NCBI RefSeq assembly: GCF_024763615.1
Contig: NC_077222.1
Location: 59,396,001 to 59,460,000, forward strand
Direction: 5' to 3'
Origin: Phlebotomus papatasi
Lineage: Eukaryota > Arthropoda > Insecta > Diptera > Psychodidae
Length of the DNA stretch: 64,000 bases
Under the pieces are notes generated by a model. The model had not been told where the DNA came from and did not search any database. It saw only the letters and a list, made by a program, of their open reading frames with translations. The translations under genes were made by a program, and so were the position numbers. Positions within the stretch are counted from its first letter, which is position 1; each line of letters opens with the position of its first letter. Shown here one piece after another: positions 45,241 to 56,864 of this stretch.

Positions 45241-46580
45241 TAGTTAGCTAACCTTGTAGATAAATACTGATCATGCCTTTTTCAAATTTTCAATATTTTA
45301 CGGGCACTGATGAGAAGACTTAAAACTTTTACCTAAAAATGCTTACTATAAGAACAGGACTCACAAGGGTTCGCCTTGAAAAAAAGAAACCATGATCCAA
45401 AATACATATGACAAAAATTTCATAAATCCAAAAAACGACAAAAAATTTAATTAAAAAAATGTAAAGCGATTTTTTAAGTTTTTTTTAAAACAAAACATTT
45501 ATATTGCTCTCTTCGTCGAGTTTGAACAATACTGGAAGTCTAAAAAGATAAATCTTCTCATGAGGATAATTTAGGATGTGAATTAAGTAATATAAGAATA
45601 TCATTTATTATAATTTCTGATTATTTTTCCTAACATATCGGATTTCTGTGCAGAAATAAACCATCACAGGAATATTAAGAAATATGCACAAGTAACACTT
45701 GATAAAATAGAGAGAGTGCAATCGCAATTCATTTCAGAATCTGTCTATCAACTACAAAGGCTCTGTTTAAGCTGTACCATGTGTAAGTTCTAATTTTGCA
45801 TTTTTCATCTAAGAAAAATATGTAAATTTTTCTCTAATAGCTTTTGAGTGACTTTGAAAATGATCACATCAAGTGTCTACTTATTGAGACGCTCTTGGAT
45901 CATTACTATTATTTCAAAATAATTAAAGATTCTATCAAATTTAATAAAAAAAAACTAAAAAAAATTGTGTGAAGGATGAATTATTTAAAAAACGGTGTCG
46001 AGCAAAAACGAAATTAACCAAAAGTAATTGTATTGACAAAAACATATAACTTCTATAAAAAAAAAGTATTTGACTAAATTTAACTATAGCAGCAGCGATC
46101 AGTCGGCGAGTTTTAAAAGTATAAAGTAAATAAGTAAAATAAATTAAATAAAATAATCCAACTCTTCTCATTGCAACTAATTTTTGTTATGAAATTCAAA
46201 ATTGCGTCACGCAGCAAAATTGCAGTATTTTAAAACACTTCAAATATGATCAAAAAATAATTTTTTTTTGTAAAATTTTGTCTAAAGACAAATATTTAAT
46301 GTACTTTATGTGCTACAAATTATTTATGAGTGGGCAGGTGGGTGTGTTTCTCGTTTTTTTTTCTTTTCTTTAATTTCAATTTTAATTATCTCATGATTGA
46401 CTTAGCTCATTATCTAGTTCTTCTCTTATATTTTTTCAAAACAATTTTATTGAAAATTTTTTTGTATAATGAGCTTATTTCTTTTAAATATTTTTTTTTT
46501 GTTAAAATCATTTTCTCTTCAAATAATGTACCAGATTCAATAGCAAATTTTTAGTTAGCTTTCTTTAAGTAGTTAGTTAC

Positions 46581-46648
46581 CTGCGTTTGGTGATCGGGGG
46601 CAGGGTGGCCCGTGGTGTCTAACAGTGTAGGGGAAGTAGGGCGAGCAT
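46581..46648 (-). CDS. Rbp: RIM-binding protein, 68-bp exon
   Basis: A GC-richer island between large introns reads TTGTTTGCTAG|AT...CGCAG|GTAACT on the minus strand. Its 22 codons are ARPTSPTLLDTTGHPAPDHQ followed by TQ. The two leading bases (AT) complete a Gly/Asp codon split with the upstream exon (G|AT gives Asp) and it ends in phase 0, exactly as required by the last exon. Both splice phases fitting makes this a real exon likely. It may be alternatively used, because 52965 to 37087 cannot be joined in frame without it (phase 1 to phase 0). Confidence 0.75.
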
Positions 46649-47751
46649 CTAGCAACAAACAACATGAAGACTTGACATTTACCACAGCAGAGCAATTCGC
46701 GTCTAAAGGCGTTCGGCAAGATCTCCCCAAATGCCGACCCTACTCCATTCTTTAAACATTTACAAATTTCTTCATTTACAAAATTATTAACATTATTTCA
46801 TTTGACTTTAAGTTGTGTATTAATTAATTTATCTCTTCATATGTGCATCATTTTGCATAAAATACTCATAGTATTATTTATTTATTTTTTTCTTTAAATA
46901 TTATATTAACGACTGACAACAGTAGAGATCAAAACAGAAATTATCTCTATCCACTTGTAAAAAATATTGTTGATTGCGTTTGTACAAAACAAAAGGATAA
47001 TATAGGGTATAAATTTGATTCAGGAATCCCTTGCCTTCGCGCCCTAAACACGCTGATAGTGAGTATTACAAAAGACAAGATAGAAAGAGCTTTTTAAGTG
47101 GTGCGCACACTGAAACATTTAAAGCATCCGGCTTAAGATTGATTTTGTTTTGATTTTTTTTTTGGATTCTTTTTCTTTCAATTTTTGTTTTAATTCTCAC
47201 AAAAAATAATGATATTCTTTTCTTCTTCATGTCACATCTTTTTGGTTTTCTTATTTCTTTTGTTGTTTTTCATTTACCAAAAATGAAAACAAACGTAAAA
47301 CTTAAGAAATATATATGTATGTCTAAAATAAAGAAAACATGATAAAGTCAGATGGAAAAGAAGAAAGGATTAATGACGAAAAATTGTCACTTTATGACTT
47401 TTCTTTCATTTTCATTTCAGAATTAATAAGAAAAGAAAGAATAATGTTTATTATATTGAGTTGTCCGTTTTCTCTATCGCGTAAACTCAATATATAAAAT
47501 AAAATTTTGATTTCTTGCAAACTTTTTATCCTCCATAAAATATATTGTCATGATACCAATGCGCTTTTTTTCGAAAGAACTCTTTCTCAAACTCAATATA
47601 GAGGAGGATTCTATGAATTTATTTTGAAAAGAAAATTAATGAATTGATTAACGATGTGTTTTAAATTACGCTGTGTTAACATGAAATTTCTCTTTTACAC
47701 TGAAGTATTTTAAATCATAATATTTTTAAATATTCAACTAGATAGATCTTA

Positions 47752-47900
47752 TGGCCTCTGCACATTGTGTAAGTTTCTTGTCAAAATGGATCATTTTGAA
47801 GTGAAACACTTGTAAATGTGCACGAAAATCGCGTCAAAATGTGCCAAAAGTGGGTCAAGTTTCCTTTTTGACGAAAATTTGTCATAAAGTGTAGAGGCTA
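47752..47900. mobile_element. TGGCCTCTGCACA MITE, TTA duplication
   Basis: 149 bp with ends TGGCCTCTGCACATTGTG and TAGAGGCTA, flanked by TTA at 47749-47751 and 47901-47903. The interior ('gtcaaaatggatcattttga') differs from the 110-bp subfamily, so this is a related but separate subfamily. Confidence 0.75.
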
Positions 47901-49432
47901 TTATATAAAAAAGTATATATTATAAAATATCTGATGGAAGCAATAGATTTAAATATTTTAATTTCGCAAGCTTCACATTTTAATTATTTTCAAATATTCT
48001 TCGGAATATCGAGAGTTCAGTTATTTAGTTAGCTAAGAATTGGATCGCATTGATTGGCAATAATCTCACGTTTTCAGTAATTTATCTTCTTTTTTAGATA
48101 TTCGCATATTATATAGTTATTGTGTGAAAAAAATTAAAAAGTCTGGAGATCTATCACACAATTTAACATTTTTATAAAATTCATTTTCCAAACGAATATG
48201 AATTATCTTCAATCTAAGTGCAGATAGTTTCTCTTATTGCATTTTATCTATATTGGAAAATATCCAGTAAAATATTAGGGTATTATAAACTATTTAAAAC
48301 AAAATGTTTATTTTCCAGAACTATGCATACGTAAAATGCCCAGCTCAGTATTCTTTATATATTTTCGTTCTCCGATCTCAGACTATCTGATAATGAATTT
48401 CAATAAATAATGTAAGTTTGTCTAGAAATGCGAAAGCAATTTCGTTGGCTCAAAACAAAACTATCGTAAGTCTAAAATGCAACTTTTCAGGAAAGATGTT
48501 TAAAGTTTGACAGCAAACTTTCAACTCATCATCATCATCGTCTTCAGCCGCTTATCCCTATTGGGGTCGCGGGCCCATGACATCCAATTTAGCAGCCCAC
48601 GCTTTTCGATCCTCCGCCACTTCAAGAAGATGTTCGAGTTCGATCCCAAGGCGCTTCAAGGAAAGATTCTGAATTTTATTCAGCTACCTTGACTTAGATC
48701 TGCCTCAAGGTCGACGCCTCCTCACAATGGATTGCATATCTTTCCTGGGGAATCTTTTTCTTTCAACTTTTGAAACTATTTTATCATATTTAAGCATTGA
48801 ATATCGGTTAACGATATTTTTAAATTATTTACAGTAAAATTGGAGCCAATAAATAATTGTGCCGGGTGATTTTAAATTTTTTGGCATAATTTTGCATTGC
48901 AGGACTAACTTAATCAATATAATATTTTTTTACGGATGTAGATTTAAGGTTTATGCATCAAAAGATACCATCTTTCTATTTGTATATTACTGTTAAGTAG
49001 ACTTACAATACTGTTGTTTAGAGCCGAAAATTTGTAAAAAATAATGTTAACGCTTAATATTTTATAGCCCTAAAATTATTCATTTGATGTAACTCCTGTG
49101 CACGATGGAGTTTTTGTCGTCAAATGTCATCTATTAAGTAGTTCTACTGCACTATATAGTATCTTTTATTTTAGTTTTATTTCCGTAAAAATTATTCATA
49201 TACGAAAAAAAGATTATAGTCACGGAAATTTTAATAGAATTCTAGAATTTTCCGCGATTTGGTTCAACTTTAAGGTTATATTTAGCTTGAAGAGGTGTTA
49301 TTAAACTTACTAAGTAAGCTCTTCCCAAAACTGATTTTAGTTTTCAGCAAAAAATTAAATTTGGTCAGTTTAAAAATCCATTTGAGCAGTAAAAAATCAA
49401 AAATGCTCAATAAAAAATTCATTTGGGTAATA

Positions 49433-51897
49433 GGGTAAACATCCTAATTCAAAACCTTTTCCAGACGCTTTAACTTTGACAGAAATTTCAACACATTAAG
49501 TTCATTGTTTTTTTTTTTTTTTTTTTTGAAGAGAATTACATAAATTTGCTCATTGACTCTTCTAGAATGCTACTGTTTAGTGAAAATTCTTTAGATATAA
49601 TTTGAAAACTTCTTAAATACAAGAAAAATACGCGAACGTAAAATGCTTCTATTGGAAACAAATTAATCCAAATGGAGACAAGGTAAAGTTTCTAATTGGA
49701 GACAAACAGTGTAAGTGAAACCGCGACGAAAGGCTACCAAAACCTTGTTGAGTTGCTCCTGAGTGCAGGATTTGTTCTTATTCCTGGTCTTTTCACCTTT
49801 CCCATCTAAAACAATAAAAAAATCTCTCCAAAAAAATCATATTTCCGGGATTTCCTATTGAAGCATCTGCAGACACTTCAGGAAACTCCTTTTTGTTCAA
49901 TTATTTCATTTGAAAACTTCACGTGCTGTTAAAAATAAAGATTAACACTTAATTTAACTAAAATTATCCAGAAATATGACATAAATGTTAAACAAAACGA
50001 ATAAACAACAGTCTCCTTATGTGTTTTTCACTGGAAAACATGGTCTATCCATGAAAAATTCGATCGATGAAAAGGTACACTTTTAATTTTTCTAAGAAAT
50101 TAACAAATTAAAATTTGTGAATATGAATGGATTTTCGCTTTATTTGGAGCAAAATTAACTAACAAGGGGAGGAACCCAACTGTCTCCCGCGGATCGGGAC
50201 GAAACTTGGCATGTAAGTAGGGTCCATATAGAAAGTTAACCAGCCACTGGCTTTTTACTGTGCGGCCATTAGAAGTAGTCATTGTGACCATTCATAGTCA
50301 TGAATTTCTTATATATGAAAGATTCTTTTAACATTTGTTGCTATTTTTCTTTGACCTGAAAATGCGTTTTAATGATGTTAAAGCTTGGTTTGTGAGTTAC
50401 TGATGAACGTCAGAACCCTTTCATGGGATACACCTTCATGGTAATGTCATAGGTCATCCGAGTAAACATTATACTTTTTCAAGGAAAATAATATTTTTAA
50501 TATCAGCGAATTTTTCTTTCAGATAGTTTAAAAATAGCGAATGGGAAAAATTTCTTATTTTTCTGTTCCTTCTTTTCCTCTTTAAATTTTACTGCTGCCG
50601 GATTTCTTTTTCTTTCTGGTAAGATCCACATTGCATACTTTTTCGTCTTCAATTCTTTTTATTACAAAAATATTTGTTTTTTGTTCATATCTCTGCCATT
50701 TTTTATTCGATTTTGATGAGTAAGTAGTCGTTAGGAAGGTCCGAATGAGCTTTATAACATACCCAAAAAACATAAAAATCGGAAAATTACAACTTTACAA
50801 TTTTTTTATTACAATTTTTTTTTTAATAAATTGTGTTCTTCCTGAAATTGTGCAAAAATTTTAAATTACATGTTGATGATAATGATTACTTATGATAAAA
50901 AAATCCAATATTTTTATATTGTATAGAAAATGTGTATTTTCGAAAATTTCAGACTAACTATTATTGCTTTCTTTTAATATTTTCCAAACATTTCAAAGTA
51001 GAATTTTAAAAAGTAAATTAAAACTCATATAGACAAAACTAACCACATAATTTTAATGTAATTCGCTGTTAATGTAGTCAAACGTTAATTCAGCCGAAGA
51101 AGTATTTTTTACCTTGAAAATTTGACAGTTGTAATTTTCCGATTTTTATGATTTTTGGGTATGTTATAAAGCTCATTCGGACCTTCCTAACGACTACTTA
51201 CTCATCAAAATCGAATAAAAAATGGCAGAGATATGAACAAAAAACAAATATTTTTGTAATAAAAAGAATTGAAGACGAAAAAGTATGCAATGTGGATCTT
51301 ACCAGAAAGAAAAAGAAATCCGGCAGCAGTAAAATTTAAAGAGGAAAAGAAGGAACAGAAAAATAAGAAATTTTTCCCATTCGCTATTTTTAAACTATCT
51401 GAAAGAAAAATTCGCTGATATTAAAAATATTATTTTCCTTGAAAAAGTATAATGTTTACTCGGATGACCTATGACATTACCATGAAGGTGTATCCCATGA
51501 AAGGGTTCTGACGTTCATCAGTAACTCACAAACCAAGCTTTAACATCATTAAAACGCATTTTCAGGTCAAAGAAAAATAGCAACAAATGTTAAAAGAATC
51601 TTTCATATATAAGAAATTCATGACTATGAATGGTCACAATGACTACTTCTAATGGCCGCACAGTAAAAAGCCAGTGGCTAGTTAACTTTCTATATGGACC
51701 CTACTTACATGCCAAGTTTCGTCCCGATCCGCGGGAGACAGTTGGGTTCCTACCCTTGTAAATAATGAAACTGTGGTATAGAAAATATATAAACATAATA
51801 ATTTAGTACTGTATTTATCGTGAAAACAATGATGTTTCCATTTGGAGTAGCCAAAAATTTCCATTTGGAGTAGGTTTTGAATTAGCTTAATTTACCC
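49433..51897. mobile_element. 2.46-kb TAGGGTAAA element with large inverted arms
   Basis: Outer ends GGGTAAACATCCTAATTCAA and, as complement, GGGTAAATTAAGCTAATTCA lie between TA at 49431-49432 and 51898-51899. Inside, 50160-50792 and 51127-51758 are inverted arms about 0.63 kb long and almost identical. They give identical 62-residue open frames on opposite strands, differing only at residue 2. No transposase was recognised. Confidence 0.75.
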
Positions 51898-52119
51898 TAC
51901 TAAAAGAAAAATTTCTAATAAGACATCTTCTATCGGAGGTGTGGTCTATTTTTCCTATAAGCGACACTATATGAATTTCTCCCAAGAATAAATTGCTAAC
52001 AATGGTATTCCATTATGGAATAAATATCCGATAAACTGATAACATTTTCTTTAGCTATTGTCTTTGGGCTATATATTTTGGACTGTTTTTTGGGCTATAT
52101 ATTATACGAAATTTTAATT

Positions 52120-52372
52120 TACTGAGAAAAAACGGGGGTACGATTAACTTTTTTTCCTCATAACTTTTTACACTTTTAGGTGTAAAATATATCAACATTT
52201 TTTAATGTTAATTTTACACCTTTTAGAGGGAAAAATTAACATGAGAAAGGGTAACTTTAACCCCTAATACACCTAAAAAGTGTAATATTTACACCGATTT
52301 CGGATCAATACTGCAGGGTAAAATAAACATTTCCGGAATATTATTTTAACTTTTTTGGATTTCTCTCAGTGT
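52120..52372. mobile_element. CACTGAGA MITE (copy 2)
   Basis: Colinear with 31196-31449, including 'aatatttacaccgatttcgg' and 'atcaatactgcagggtaaaa'. The first base of the left end is changed. Confidence 0.75.
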
Positions 52373-52964
52373 TTAAAATCAGTGTTTTAAAATATTTATT
52401 TTCAAGAATTTCATGGTAACACAGCGTTAGAAAAAAAAATGATATTTACAGAGAATGCCTTTTGAAGATATTTTGAAGAAATCTCCACTACAATTATTTT
52501 ATTTTATATTTGATGATGCTCAATGATAATTTAATAAAATGGTAATCTCTCTAAATTGTGGGATAATTATGATAAAGAAATAAAAATGATTCATTCATTC
52601 AGCGACATATTGCGCATAAATCTTCAACTATTTATGATGCTGAAATGCTTTTTTTCTGTTAATCTGGGAAGGAATGTGGTTTAAGAGTCTTTCATAATCT
52701 CATTACAATAATTTTAAATATATGATTAAAGAAAAGTTATTATTTTATGTACAGATACTGTTATATGAAATGAAATTTTCTCGTATTATATCTGCAGACA
52801 CAAATATTTTTAAATCAGATTTCGGTAATGTTGCGATGTGTCTTTTTTTTTTAGTTTTTGGCTTCAATTATAGAATCTCTTTTTACGTGAGATTATTTTT
52901 CATTTTTTTTTGTTTTTTTTTTTTTTTGGTTTTTAATGCGGAAGTTGCCAGATGGAGGACATAC

Positions 52965-53277
52965 CTTTTCTCATTTGCTGACCACGCTGATTCACACCCA
53001 CTGGTCCCATATTCATGTTGTCCCGCGGCGGTGGAGGTGGACCCCGGGCACCTGGCCCCGATCCACCAGGTGCTGACGTCCTGCCACCGCGATTGTTCAT
53101 GCCGCCCCGCCCCATGCCGCCGGCCGCCATTTGATTATTGTACTGTTCGGGCGCCTCAGCCAGGAAATTGGACGGCACAAGGCCACGCACACCATCCAGT
53201 TCGCCCATGTAGAAGCCATCCTCATCCATCTCACCGTACACGAGGACAACGTCGCCAGTCTTGAAACTGAGCTCCAC
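52965..53277 (-). CDS. Rbp: RIM-binding protein, exon with end of SH3-III
   Basis: The exon encodes VELSFKTGDVVLVYGEMD, then EDGFYMGELDGVRGLVPSNF, completing the third SH3 domain. The ALYDY, ELSF..GD, GFY.GEL.G..G.VPSN pattern is intact, so it should bind Pro-rich motifs of RIM and voltage-gated calcium channels. It continues with Gly/Arg/Pro-rich linker ending QRGQQMRK. The acceptor is AACTGCAG and the donor is AAAAG|GTATGT in phase 1. The open frame beyond 52965 is intron. Confidence 0.93.
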
Positions 53278-53509
53278 CTGCAGTTGGGTGCGACAAAAAG
53301 ATGGGGTAGAGCCACATAAGTTCACAACCATTTGCCACTACTTGGATTTTTGTTTTTTCTTTTTTCTTATGGGGTGTATTTTTTTCTGTCAGTCTTTCGA
53401 GTCTCGAGTGCATTTGTCTTTTACTGTTATGTTGATAGTGTTTTATAATGCATAAAATCCTTTCCATCAACAAATCCACAAAAAAATCCACATCTTTCTA
53501 GGGACTCAC

Positions 53510-53776
53510 CTCGGCATCAACATTGGGACTGAGCTCTTGCGGATCATAGTCATAGAGTGCAATCATTCGCTTAACCGATGATGTGGCATAAATGTCACCC
53601 CAGCGATCTCGACTGACACCACGGACACTCTGAGTTGTTCCAGTTGTGAGTGGTACACCACCCTGAGCCCCCACTTGTCCCTCTTCAATTTCCGTCACCA
53701 TATTGTGAGGCACATAGCCACGGCGTCCACGAAGTTCACCCCAATAGAATCCATCCGGGTCCTTGTCACCATACAC
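53510..53776 (-). CDS. Rbp: RIM-binding protein, exon with end of SH3-II and start of SH3-III
   Basis: 89 codons: VYGDKDPDGFYWGELRGRRG and YVPHNMVTEIEE finish SH3-II. A linker (GTTQSVRGVSRDRWGDI) follows, then RMIALYDYDPQELSPNVDAE begins SH3-III. Both ends are in phase 0 with acceptor CCTCGTAG and donor GCCGAG|GTGAGT. The SH3 domains are split at the same place by introns, which suggests tandem duplication of an SH3-coding unit. Confidence 0.95.
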
Positions 53777-53866
53777 CTACGAGGTCAGGACAATATGATT
53801 TTGTGTGTGAGGCCCCATTTGCCATCATCATCATCATCATCATCATTAAACACCCCCCTCACTCAC

Positions 53867-54265
53867 TTTGATCGTGTCACCCTCTTGAAACGGCAGTTCC
53901 TCTTCGCAACTATCCGGATTTGGACTCATGGTGCTGGGATCATAGTCAAACATTGCCATAAAATACCGTGCCTTCTTCATTTGCTGCTGTTGCTGTTGCT
54001 GTGACATTGGACCACGTCCCTGCATCATTCCCACACGTTGTTGTTGCTGCATCGGACCCCTCTGCTGTACACCAGCCGTCGAGGGGCCGCCATAGAATGG
54101 TTGCTGTTGCTGCATTTGCTGTTGCATTTGTTGCTGCATCTGTTGCGTATGCTGCGGACGCTGCTGCCCCATCTGTTGATGTTGCTGCTGATTTGGACCC
54201 ATACCAGGATTCTGTGGTCGTACTCTATCGGCGGGGTTGCGTGACATCGGATTGCTTTGATATCC
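53867..54265 (-). CDS. Rbp: RIM-binding protein, exon with Gln-rich linker and start of SH3-II
   Basis: 133 codons from GYQSNPMSRNPADRV through a Gln/Met-rich stretch to KKARYFMAMFDYDPSTMSPN and EEELPFQEGDTIK, the first half of SH3-II (ALYDY-type motif MFDYDP, acidic RT loop). The donor AAA|GTGAGT is in phase 0; a 90-bp intron follows. The start after GTGCGAAG is chosen because it is the only nearby acceptor in phase 0 with the upstream exon. A '(cat)8' microsatellite lies in the short intron (53822-53847). Confidence 0.9.
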
Positions 54266-54656
54266 CTTCGCACATGAAATTGGTAACATTTGATCAGTTG
54301 AGTTTTTTTTTTGCACAACAACATCACAACATCAACATTTCTTTTTTATATATATATATACATTACTGCCAAACACTTTGAGATTACAGGAACAGTTATA
54401 CAGGACAGAGTGACACATGAAGAGTATTATTATGTGTTCTATGACAGGAGTATTAATTGTTTCATCTTTAGGCATATTTGCATTGATCAAAGTATACCAA
54501 GGAGAAAATGTGAAAAACATTCATAGCGTGTATCAACGTAAAACACTTCCGAATCTATTATTCACACATATTCCATATAATTTTATAAAAATTTAAATAA
54601 GTAGAATAAAATAGAATTTAATTTCATCTATGGACGATTGGGTCACTGGTGACCTT

Positions 54657-55162
54657 CACAGAAAAAAACTATTTTGTAAATATGTTCGTAAATGTTTGTG
54701 AATTCCTATGGGGGAGTTACGAAATGCTCGTGAATCGTATAACCCACAAACAAGTTCGTAAAAGTTTGTACTTTTTTCACAAACATTGTTCGTAAAATGA
54801 TCATTTGACGAACATTTTTTGTACTTTTACAAACATTTGTTCGTAAATGTTCGTAAACACACAAAAAAATGTTCGTAAAATTTTGTCATTTTTTTCCTGT
54901 CGAGCATTTTACGAACATATACGAACAAATGACAAAATTTTACGAACATTTTTTTGTGTGTTTACGAACATTTACGAACAAATGTTTGTAAAAGTACAAA
55001 AAATGTTCGTCAAATGATCATGTTACGAACAATGTTTGTGAAAAAAGTACAAACTTTTACGAACTTGTTTGTGGGTTATACGATTCACGAGCATTTCGGA
55101 AGTCCACCATATAGGAATTCACAAACATTTACGAACATTTTTACAAAATATTTTTTTCTGTG
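54657..55162. mobile_element. TTCGTAAA hairpin element (copy B)
   Basis: About 506 bp forming one large hairpin: ends CACAGAAAAAAACTATTTTG and the complement, arms rich in TTCGTAAA/TTTACGAA words and centred near 54905. Arm identity is high ('cacaaacattgttcgtaaaa' against its complement at 55020-55040). Non-coding. Confidence 0.8.
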
Positions 55163-55229
55163 TATAGAGAAAATATTTTTTCCTGAATAACTAAAGCTAT
55201 TTCTTTCTAATCTTTGTACGTAATCACAA

Positions 55230-55673
55230 GATTTGTCTATGGGCCGGTTATATTCCTTTCGGAACCGCTGCACCCAGGCCACTTATTTGGGCCCATTATG
55301 CACTCCCCATTCTCCTGTTCTATCTTAACCCCCAAGGCGGGTAAACCTGCTCTATATCACAGTGCTCTGTGTGCGTTCTGATACACACAGTACCGCTTTA
55401 TAACACGGTAGACCAGCCTCGGTTTGTGGATCCGGGCAGAGAATGTGTATTTGTATTCGACTGAACTCTGCATGTCGAAACTTGTTTCCAAATACCAACC
55501 TCTCTCTTTTTAGGCGGTTCATTGTCAATGCATTGGCATTACTTTTCCATTCATTCACTGGACGAATTCGAAACTAATACAGCAGCTGAAAAATCTGCAG
55601 GTGCCCAGTCTCGAACCCGAGACCTCACAGTCATAGAGCCACTACTCTATCCACTGTGATCCACTGAGGCCTC
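55230..55673 (-). mobile_element. tRNA-derived SINE with 12-bp target duplication
   Basis: ACGTAATCACAA flanks the element at 55218-55229 and 55674-55685. On the minus strand the 5' end holds an A box 'tggatagagtagtgg' (complement at 55639-55653) and a B box GGTTCGAGACT (complement at 55608-55618). About 444 bp. It interrupts a piggyBac-like MITE. Confidence 0.8.
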
Positions 55674-56470
55674 ACGTAATCACAAAGTAGAAGGTTGCAG
55701 AAATCTAGGATATTTTTTTGCAAATCTCCAACTATTTTCTATTAGTGAATATTTGAGCTCAAAAGCTAGTCCCCGTCGAGTGGCCTTCAAAGTTGAAGCT
55801 AATTTCTTATTTTCACATACAAATGCGTATGGGAATTTTTCTGCACTCGTGATCGTTATGCTAAATATTTAAAAAGTGAGAAGTTTTTCCGTATTATAAG
55901 ATACGTTTCCGTATGGAGGGATAAATATACTAAATTTTTGTTTAAATACATTTTTTCCTCGGAAACACTGTGAGCTGAGTCCGAGATCAATTTAGGAGTT
56001 GACTTCAATTCAAATAGCTTTATATAAAAAGGCTAACTTGCCATTTTTGAACTTGCCATAACTTGAATTTTATTTTTTTTCAAGATTTTTTTTTTTGTCA
56101 AGAAACTTTTGACCGACAGTGTATGTTTTCATAATGGTATTTTGAAATTTAAACGGGTCTTTTTATGTACCAACATAGTATTTCAATATTAAAAAATAAT
56201 GTTTTTATGAAGGGGAAATTACATTTTCATCGTTAAGTGCGGATCTTAACGTTTTAATCTTTCGTATAGAATTTGTTTTCATGTTTAAAGCACTTAAAAA
56301 AATTAAGTTTTTTGGTCTATAAAAATATATGCAAGGGAGACAATTAATTCAAGCAAAACATATAAAATCCATTCGTGAAAGTCTTTACTGGAAAACATAA
56401 TTCGGTATTACGAGAATATATTATATTAAGTTTATTTTTCTATAAAATTCAACTTTCTGAGAGTAGCTGT

Positions 56471-56864
56471 GTTATCACACTTGCACATTAAAATTTTAAT
56501 ATGATTCACATTAATTGTCGCTGGTGAGAGTCCAAATGTGTAATTTGTGTATTTGAATCATTTTATATTCAAAATTTGATCTATTTGTTGATAAAAAGGT
56601 AGACTTGGCCCGCAAAATTTGATATAAATTGGTTTATAGCATTAATGCGAAAAATTAATGCGATTTTTTCTCTTTAATTTTTTAATGTGAAAAATATTTT
56701 TGCTTTAGGTAAATTTAAACTTATTTTTGCAGACCAAGTCCACTTTTTTATCAATAAATAGAAAAACCCCAAATATTTAGTGACTCAAAGACACAAATAT
56801 TGGACGCTCACAAGCGAAAATTGATGTGAATCACATTAAAATTTTAATGTGCAAGTGTGATAAC
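56471..56864. mobile_element. MITE sharing ends with the MADF element
   Basis: The ends GTTATCACACTTGCACATTA and complement, with 'aaaattttaatatgattcac' inward, are those of the element at 4741-5829 (GTTATCACAC, TTTCACATTAAA). 394 bp and non-coding, probably an internal-deletion derivative. Confidence 0.75.

Larger units (their letters stand above)
37088..46580 (-). other. Rbp intron before the last exon
   Basis: A 9.5-kb AT-rich intron. It contains 146-bp TTA MITEs (37920-38065, 43216-43361, 43365-43510), a long palindrome at 39174-39577, an interrupted element at 43092-43663, TA-type elements at 43742-44345 and 44403-44599 and a cluster of TGGCCTCTACACAC MITEs at about 44715-45240. A partial relative of the last family is at 38856-38984. 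Bases about 40.0-43.0 kb show no structure I can name. Confidence 0.65.
46649..52964 (-). other. Rbp intron between the 68-bp exon and the SH3-III exon
   Basis: A 6.3-kb intron with a TWA-type MITE at 47752-47900, a retroelement-like fragment at about 48520-48740, a 2.46-kb inverted-arm element (49433-51897) and a CACTGAGA MITE (52120-52372). A T-rich stretch lies next to the SH3-III exon. Confidence 0.65.
54631..55774. mobile_element. piggyBac-like MITE, interrupted twice (copy 2)
   Basis: Pieces colinear with 34575-35089 are found before, between and after two insertions: 'tggacgattgggtcactggt' at 54631, 'aaatattttttcctgaataa' at 55171, and 'gaaatctaggatattttttt' at 55697. The right half is missing. 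Confidence 0.65.

Noticed and set aside
50582..51339. Two identical 62-residue open frames as a real gene pair
   Set aside because: They lie in the inverted arms of one transposon, have no recognisable domain and the Lys-rich composition follows AT-rich DNA; kept only as a remark in the finding.
53675..54381. Plus-strand open frames across the SH3-II exon
   Set aside because: Antisense shadows of Gln-rich Rbp coding sequence and of a CAT microsatellite.
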